Notes under the pieces: model-generated
Databases searched by the model: none
The model's input: only the letters and a program-made list of their open reading frames with translations
Told to the model about the DNA's origin: nothing
Translations under genes and position numbers: made by a program
In this document: positions 57,900 through 64,000 of the stretch, piece after piece
Position numbering within the stretch: position 1 is the first letter of the stretch
How the letters are laid out: every line of letters begins with the position of its first letter
From: Liolophura sinensis
Taxonomy: Eukaryota > Mollusca > Polyplacophora > Chitonida > Chitonidae
Direction: 5' to 3'
NCBI RefSeq assembly: GCF_032854445.1
Contig: NC_088307.1
Coordinates: 20,276,001 to 20,340,000 of the forward strand
Length of the DNA: 64,000 bases

Positions 57900-58740
57900 A
57901 CAGAAAGGATATCTAATGGGTGTACTTGATGATTTCAGATGATGAAATCTATGGTGTATTGGTATATATTGTCTTTGTAATAAAATCAAAACAATATATC
58001 CAAGCTTATTACATGACAATACCAAAATGGTCCTATATAGTGTATGTATGTGTGCATTTGATCTGAGTAGGACAGGAGTTTAGCGACAGTGTATCAATTA
58101 ACACATTTAATGTTAATAGGTTGTATACGGAATAATGAACAATCCCAATGAACATTGCAGCCTTTATGGCTTGGAAGTGCTTTTTCTGTTAATGGAGCGT
58201 AACTGGCATATGGCCATTGTTAATGTTAAGCGTTTTAGCTAATACAAATGTAAAAAATAGTTACACACAGGAACAGATTTGTCAACTCGTAATTACGTTA
58301 CCAGGTTATGCATATTTACTGTCAGCACTTCGGATTTCTCAAAATCGACGAATCTGGGTCTCAATAGGGCCGTTTCGAATTACCTCTCCTAAGGTCACTC
58401 TCCCGTTTAAAACGTGCGTTTTTAGGAGTAAGAAGGGAGTAAATGTCAAGTTTCGGGGTTGAAGCGGCGTAAAGCAGTTGAAGACCTAGCCTTAAGACAT
58501 GTTTTAATTTTATAAACTTCTTTACAAAGAGCAGGATAAACGTTATGTAATTTTATTAATCCACTTGGAGGTAATTTTAAAATCTTCCCCCCTAATTAAA
58601 TTCAATAGACTACCTTGGAGAAATCTTAAGCTGAAAAACATGAATTTCACTAACGATCTCTCTACATTTCTGCGACTATCGTAACATAAACCTACATGTA
58701 CATACTGCATGTTTTCAAATGCGTGGTCCCACTTAAATTA
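57900..58740. other. Unannotated part of the receptor 1 intron
   Basis: No exon or repeat recognised; plus-strand open stretch at 58,217-58,462 has no family features. Confidence 0.35.
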
Positions 58741-58751
58741 ATTGGGGGGAG

Positions 58752-59038
58752 GGGGGGGGGCCGTGGCTCAGTCGGTTAGCGCGCTAGCGCAGCTTAATGA
58801 CCCAGGAGCCTCTCACCAATGCGGTCGCTGTGAGTTTAAGTCCAGCTCATGCTGACTTCGTCTCCGGCCGTACGTGGGACGGTCTGCCAGCAACCTGCGG
58901 ATGGTCGTGGGTTTCCTCCGGGCTGTGCCCGGTTTCCACCCAGTATAATGTTGGCTGCCGTCGTATAAGTGAAATATTCTTGGGTACGGCGTAAAACACC
59001 AATCAAATAAATAAATAAATTAATTAATTAATTAATTT
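58752..59038 (+). mobile_element. SINE S1, full length (best copy)
   Basis: tRNA-derived head 'GGCTCAGTCGGTTAGCGCGC' (A box) and 'GTGAGTTTAAGTCC' (B-box-like). The central body includes 'CAACCTGCGGATGGTCGTGG'. The 3' end is 'GGCGTAAAACACCAATCAAA' with AAAT/AATT tail. A G-run of more than 15 bases abuts its 5' end. Confidence 0.92.
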
Positions 59039-59474
59039 GTCCTACACTACCAGTTGTCTTGTCAGCGTTAAATGCGCTAGGATACGATATTTTGTCAGTG
59101 TTTACAGAGGAAAGAATTAGAATTTGAGTAACTCTCACAATGCCCTCAAACAGACAACTTATAAAATACTGTATAATGATGTGCTACTGTCGACAGCTCC
59201 TTCAGAGGTGAAGCTGATCTGTACTGAAACAGAAGCCAAACACCGGACGTTAAGGTTAGGTGGAAGCCGTAAGATTGGATGCAGTCATTGGTATTTTTAG
59301 CTGGATTTCCATCTCTGTCAGTGTATGCATTGTGGGATTGTTGTGATGTAAATACTTCAGATGATGACTAAATGCTGAAGTATTCAGTTATCATGTATGA
59401 CTTTAATTCCCAGTTTCACCTCACCTCGTCTGATTTCCACGTTATTATTAAATAGATTTCTTTTTTGCTTTCAG

Positions 59475-60205
59475 GTATATTCATCGGCTCCATCGATAGG
59501 GGGGCGAAGGTGTGTTCTGCTTTGATATTTTTGCTGGTGGGAGTGGAACGCTATACGGCCCTGTGTTATCCACTAAAGTCGTTAGGATGGTGGACATACA
59601 AGAAAGTCTGCCTTTTATTGATCACCATCTTGTTGTTCACCTTTGGAGTCTCCATGCCTTATGGATTCGCAGCGACTTATCAGAAACACGTCCTTTCTCA
59701 TAATACCACTGCAATATATTGTTACATAAACTTCGATCTTACATGGGTCAAGCAATATGAAACTGTTATTAATTGCTTATTCTTTTTCTTACCTATCTTG
59801 GTCCTGATTTTACTGTACGGTAAGGTGATCATCGCTTTGAAGACTAAGGTGTCGCATAGAGACAATCTAGGAACCGAAGCAAGAGGAACATTCAAATCTC
59901 GTTCGCAAGTCGTTAAAATGCTCGTGGCTGTAATTAGTGTTTTCGTAATCTGCCTTCTGCCAATCCATGTTTTTGTTTTTGTGCTCATGTATGCCACGGA
60001 TGTCAATGATTCATTTGATAAGAAATCTATTTTCATCATCGTTTGGTCAGCACGAATTGCAATGTACATAAATCACGCGTCAAATCCCATTGTTTATTTC
60101 CTGATGTCTGACAATTTCCAAAAAGCGTTCAAGAATGTCTTTTGCAGGAGATGTAAAAGGGCTATCCACCCTCGATCTGTTGAATTTCCTCATCACTGTA
60201 AGTGA
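59475..60205 (+). CDS. Receptor 1 (class A GPCR), exon 2
   Basis: Acceptor TGCTTTCAG; GT completes the TM3 Cys (C3.25). Exactly 25 residues later comes ERY, the DRY-motif variant, followed by TALCYPL. TM4 lacks the usual Trp. ECL2 has the partner Cys (IYCYINF) and an NTT glycosylation site. TM5 has FFFLPILVLILLYG. The third loop is short and basic. TM6 has FVICLLPIH, with Leu in place of the usual Trp of CWLP. TM7 ends NPIVYF (NPxxY), followed by a helix 8-like NFQKAFKNVF and CRRC, a possible palmitoylation site. The stop is TGA at 60,203. Confidence 0.92.
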
Positions 60206-60660
60206 ATGCTAATATATTAAAAAAAAAACAGTTTGCTCTCTCCGACAACGAGCATTCTAACTGGACATTTTGGCTTGGAAATTCTCATACCGAGGGATGT
60301 CGAGGAACATTTTCCAATTGCTTTCAAAACACATCATATTTCAAACGCGTCATTTCCGTCTATAAATTCCCTGAATACAACAGCTGATTCAGCGACAAGG
60401 TTTACACCAGTAGATTGCAATGAATGTCACCAACAATATCAATGTTACGCTATACATGTGTTTAGAATTTATTACCCCTTTGTAGTTTGAAATTTTGAAA
60501 AGATAAATAACATCGCCTCGATGCGATGTCCAATTACGCAGCCATTCAACATCCATATGTATCGACCTTAACAATTTCCTCATATGCCTGCTATTCTTTG
60601 GTTGTACACGTAATATTTCCAATGTTGGCGATATAAATAGTGTCATCGTGTCCTGAAGGC
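60206..60660. other. Receptor 1 3' flank, duplicated at 51.6-52.3 kb
   Basis: From about 60,335 the sequence matches 51,565-52,350. No perfect AATAAA is seen near the stop; 'GATAAATAACATCGCC' is at about 60,500. Confidence 0.5.
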
Positions 60661-60815
60661 TTCTGCGTTCCTGCCTCGTGAGGCGGGTTGTCATGCCTGG
60701 TGTCTTCGGTATAATACTTCAGTGGCGGAAGCACTTTGGCTGCTTGGACTCGTCATGCCACAAGAAAGCACAGTACACGCACACTTGAAGGACTCCTCGT
60801 CGTCATATGACCCTA
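60660..60815 (-). mobile_element. S3/S2-like SINE fragment
   Basis: 'GTCATGCCTGGTGTCTTCGG', 'ATACTTCAGTGGCGGAAGCA' match the S3 body at 16,669; 'CCTCGTCGTCATATGACC' is an S2 motif. Orientation is uncertain. Confidence 0.5.
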
Positions 60816-60819
60816 CAGA

Positions 60820-61830
60820 TACATACATACAAATGTAATTAACATTAATATAGTAAAAGATAGTGAAGGAAAAAAAACTGGTGTTAAAATGTCCCGTTTG
60901 TGTTTTTTTCTGTAACGTTTTACTGTAGGAAGTAAGTGTGAGACCCACACTAAAATATACCCTAAGTGTCAGTTCATCATGAAGTCTTGTGAGCAGATGG
61001 TTACACAGTTATCTGTTTATTAATATAGCATTACTTGTTACAGCCATGCTATAACTCCAATATGAATTTATAAAGCTAGTCGGTCATTATCAATTTGATG
61101 TACATGTTCAAGAAACTGGCTAGAACGGTGTTTTTCGATCTCCCTGTTCTGTTCTTGTAATGCATTCTTTATCCAGAGCATTAAAATTCCTAAATCGAAT
61201 TTTGGTTTTCTCTTTAATATTTTACGAGATGTGGGGATCACCAAATAATGAAATTTCTCCCTCCGTCAGCATTTCTTGATCAATGTACACAGAAATGCGA
61301 ACAGCGGACGACGAACGCAGCATCCCCAGATGCCTTTAGGGTTTAAAGTTTACCTCCGTTACGAAAATTACAATATCCAATATGCCTCCAAAACAATGAT
61401 TTCACGTGATATGATCACATTGATTTCACTGTACAACACTTGCAGCTGTATAATAATCCTATATAATATATAATGACGTACTGAATCACTGCGTTTTGAT
61501 ATCCTCAAAGTTGCCAGATATTGGCTGCCCGACGGCGTCACAGCCTTTATAACCTCCGTGTGTTCAGATAATAACCCCCACCGTGTGCCCCAACCCTCCT
61601 ATCGTGAAGTCCGGTTATTCATGTTGTTACTGTGTAATGTCATCAAAACAATTTGCTAACGCGTTTTAGTTGAAATGTATTCATCATTAATTATTCAAAG
61701 ATTTTTCTCATTGGCCAACGAATAATTCAACATCAGGCCGATATGAATATACACCAGGTTCATGTCCAGTGTATCACTTTGATATTAAACCTTTAATGGT
61801 TAACATGTGGAGTGAACCTGTTAATCCAGC
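60820..61830. other. Intergenic DNA between receptors 1 and 2
   Basis: No exon or known repeat recognised. It presumably contains the receptor 2 promoter, since ATG lies at 61,834. Confidence 0.4.
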
Positions 61831-61833
61831 ACC

Positions 61834-62101
61834 ATGAGTGACATCATTTATGACACATGGCACTTCGACCATACAGGAAGGGTTATAATTACCATAATTT
61901 TTGGTGGCATCATCCTCTTTGGAATTGTTGGAAATTTGTTAGTGATTGGCCTGATAATGCGAGTGAAGAGCCTACATACCACAGTGAACCTGTGTCTGGC
62001 ATGTCTGGCCGTGGCTGACTTGATGGTTTTGGTTTTCGTGCCGATTCTATCGTGGCACATTCTTTACAATGTGGACGACTCCACATTAGGATTACACTTC
62101 T
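61834..62101 (+). CDS. Receptor 2 (class A GPCR), exon 1
   Basis: Starts MSDIIYDTWHFDH; no NxS/T site in the short N-terminus, unlike receptor 1. TM1 has FGIVGNLLVIG, TM2 NLCLACLAVADLMV. It ends ..LGLHFC with the Cys codon split after its first base at donor T|GTAAGT, identical in place and phase to receptor 1. It joins 62,887 to give 320 residues. Tandem duplicate of receptor 1. Confidence 0.92.
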
Positions 62102-62412
62102 GTAAGTGCATTTACGAATTTGTACATTTCCTTTAACATTGCAATTTTACCGTTACATTTTCTTGTGTACAACGCATTTTTTTGTATTTAGCCGTGGGAC
62201 AAAATAATTTGTACAAAGAAATTCTTTCTGTATATATTAAATGCAAGAATAATTGAAAGAATAAAGCAAAATAAGCACAAATGCAACGAAATTTGGCTAA
62301 TATTTACAAATCAGTCCACGAGTGGAAATGATTAATCTACACACGAAAGTAAGGGATAGTTTTGTTATCATCTTAGCTTTACTTATTCAGTTTGACAAGA
62401 TTAATATCTGGC

Positions 62413-62668
62413 TCTGGGGGCCTCCGTGGCTCAGTTGATTAGCGCACTATCGCAGCGTAATGACCCAATGCGGTCGCTGTGTGTTCAAGTCCAGCTCATG
62501 CTGGCTTCCTCACCGGTCGTACGTGGAAAGGTCTGTCATCAACTTACGGATGATCGTGGGTTTCCCCCAGGGTCTGCCCGGTTTCCTCCCACTATAATGC
62601 TGGCCGCCGTCGTATAAGTGAAATATTCTTGAGTACGGCGTAAACCACCAATCAAATAAATAAATAAA
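62413..62668 (+). mobile_element. SINE S1, full length
   Basis: Head 'CCTCCGTGGCTCAGTTGATT', body, 'GTACGGCGTAAACCACCAAT' and AAAT tail. A short deletion after 'TAATGACCC' removes 'AGGAGCCTCTCACC'. Confidence 0.9.
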
Positions 62669-62776
62669 GTATCTGCCTCTGTCCAGTTTCCTCCCAGTGT
62701 ATTGCTGGACCTGTAGAATAAGTGAAATATTTTTGTGTACGGCGTAAAACACCAATCAAATATATACATAAATAAT
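62669..62776 (+). mobile_element. SINE S1 3' end, second insertion in tandem
   Basis: 'TCTGTCCAGTTTCCTCCCAG', 'GTACGGCGTAAAACACCAAT' and a TATATACATAAATAA tail directly follow the previous SINE. Confidence 0.82.
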
Positions 62777-62886
62777 TATCGCAGAAGTAAGCCTACTGTA
62801 CAGCCTAATTTGTAGCCACTTGTGGTTTAGCACATCTGTTTTCCGCTTGGGGGCCATCATCAATTGCCTTTTTGTTTTCCTTCCAG

Positions 62887-63581
62887 GCATTTTCCTCAAC
62901 TCCATTAATAGAGCAGGTACGGTCTGTCCAACTTTGATTTTTTTGCTGGTGGGATTCGAGCGTTATGCTGTCTTGTGTCATCCCCTCAAGTCGATAGGAA
63001 GGTGGACTCGCAAGAAAGTCTCTCTTCTGCTAGTTATCATCCTCTTGATAACTTTTGGGGTTTCCATTCCTTTTGGATTTGCCACGAAATATGAGCAAGA
63101 AATCCTTTATGATAATACTACAGTAATAAATTGTTACACCGACTGGGAATTGGCGTGGGTAGAATCTTACGAAACTGCCGTAATTGGTGTTTTCTTCTTC
63201 TTGCCAATTCCCGTGTTGTTCTTGCTGTACGGTAAGATGATCATCGCTTTGAAGAAACGGATACCACAAAGTGACAATCAAGGAGCCTGTGCAAGAGGGA
63301 CATCTCAGTCTCGTTCTAAAGTCGTTAAAATGCTGGTCGTTGTTATCAGTGTTTTTGTTATCTGTCTTCTGCCATTTAATGTTTACATTTTTGTGGATAT
63401 CTATGCCATGGATGTTATTATTGCACTGGATAAGAAATCATATATCATCATCACGTGGTGTGCACGAATAATCCTTTACATCAATAACGCCTCTAACCCG
63501 CTTGTTTATTTCCTAATGTCAGATAATTTCCGGAAAGCCTTTCAGGTAGTGTTTTGTATGCGATGTAAAACAATGAATTAG
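62887..63581 (+). CDS. Receptor 2 (class A GPCR), exon 2
   Basis: GC completes the TM3 Cys; ERYAVLCHPL follows at the expected spacing. TM4 is ITFGVSIPFGF without Trp. ECL2 has Cys (INCYTDW) and NTT. TM5 has FFFLPIPVLFLLYG. The third loop is rich in K/R/S (SQSRSKVVK). TM6 is FVICLLPFN, TM7 ends NPLVYF, then NFRKAFQVVF and CMRC. The stop TAG is at 63,579. Collinear with receptor 1 along its whole length. The orphan ligand and G-protein coupling cannot be read from sequence. Confidence 0.93.
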
Positions 63582-63739
63582 CCTCTGTGTGTTCACACAA
63601 TATGTTTATCACGCTGATTGGCCATTATTATATCCAGGACAGCGATTCTGATTGAACACTTAGCCCTCAAAATCCTTATCCGACAGATATCGCGCTCAAA
63701 ACGCCAGGAGCGAGATTAACGCTTAAACGATTCTTTTGA

Positions 63740-63745
63740 AATAAA
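63740..63745 (+). terminator. Possible poly(A) signal of receptor 2
   Basis: AATAAA 159 bases after the stop codon. It is the only canonical hexamer I see close downstream. Confidence 0.35.
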
Positions 63746-63749
63746 TGTC

Positions 63750-64000
63750 AGAGAGACGACAGACAACACAAAGGAAATTGCCAGACACAAACATTGATAT
63801 CATCCATACTTTTCAGAGTTATATTATAAATGTTGCACTGGGGACGGGCATTTTTGTCTACTGTCAGATTAAGGAATGTATAAAATTTGCATTTCACTTG
63901 AAAATTTAGAACTCATAATGCTAAGTCATTCTAAATTTATAATGTCATTTGTGCAGGTGTTCCAGACCCTAACCTCAATACATTGTTAAAATAGCAAAGG
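63750..64000. other. Downstream flank of receptor 2
   Basis: No feature recognised up to the window end. Confidence 0.4.

Larger units (their letters stand above)
54370..59474 (+). other. Intron of receptor 1
   Basis: 5.1 kb, GTAAGT to CTTTCAG. It holds the 33-bp minisatellite, an R3 segment, one reversed and one forward SINE S1 and no coding exon. Confidence 0.85.
62102..62886 (+). other. Intron of receptor 2
   Basis: 785 bp, GTAAGT to CCTTCCAG. About 250 bp is a SINE S1 plus a second SINE tail; no minisatellite, in contrast to receptor 1. Confidence 0.9.

Noticed and set aside
59722-60069. 115-codon open frame antisense to receptor 1 exon 2
   Set aside because: Shadow of the well-supported GPCR exon.

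Overview
This is a eukaryotic, AT-rich, intron-rich window. It is dense in tRNA-derived SINEs with AATA tails, minisatellites and short exons with GT-AG borders. The SINE types, the 'ACGTCGTACTTAA'-type repeat and the receptor style suggest a lophotrochozoan invertebrate, most likely a mollusc. That is inference from repeat style, not a database match. I recognise no prokaryotic, organellar or viral gene.

Region 1 (about 1-47,020, minus strand) is the main find: three tandem paralogous loci that look like micro-exon genes for secreted peptide precursors. Each begins with a signal-peptide exon (C: 46,907-47,011; A: 31,056-31,166; B: 11,065-11,178) ending in phase 0 at a GT donor. Each is followed, reading leftwards, by very short exons of 21-63 nt with AG and GT borders. 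All intact ones are multiples of three in phase 0, so any exon can be skipped or duplicated without breaking the frame. Many encode an acidic or hydrophobic core followed by a tri- or tetrabasic site (RKKR, KRKR), as in a prohormone. In locus B a 54-nt exon (KHDVIEDDAIFRKKREAE and variants) is amplified into at least seven tandem copies at 387-3,143. Two more diverged copies lie at 4,584 and 5,667, and a decayed remnant at 6,511. Locus A has six 51-63 nt exons (one with a broken acceptor), then a candidate 37-nt exon at 14,464 and a candidate terminal exon at 13,311 with a C-x-C-x2-C motif. Locus C has 54, 27, 27, 21, 57 and 57 nt exons and a 37-nt exon at 33,479. Nothing here matches a named gene I can recall. 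The architecture resembles schistosome micro-exon genes combined with a propeptide-processing pattern.

Region 2 (about 47-53 kb) holds SINEs, a long AAAT microsatellite, a candidate coding exon at 50,513-50,816 and duplicated segments. The order shows a tandem duplicate of a receptor locus from which the receptor itself is missing.

Region 3 (54-64 kb, plus strand) holds two complete two-exon class A (rhodopsin-like) GPCR genes in tandem. Both are split at the same codon, at the conserved Cys at the start of TM3. They look like peptide receptors. The intron of the first is filled by a 33-bp minisatellite that makes long spurious open frames on both strands.

Possible interplay (inference only): peptide-precursor-like genes and orphan peptide-type receptors lie within 10 kb of each other, so a ligand-receptor relation is worth testing. 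All gene models are read by eye from splice signals; no transcript evidence was available.
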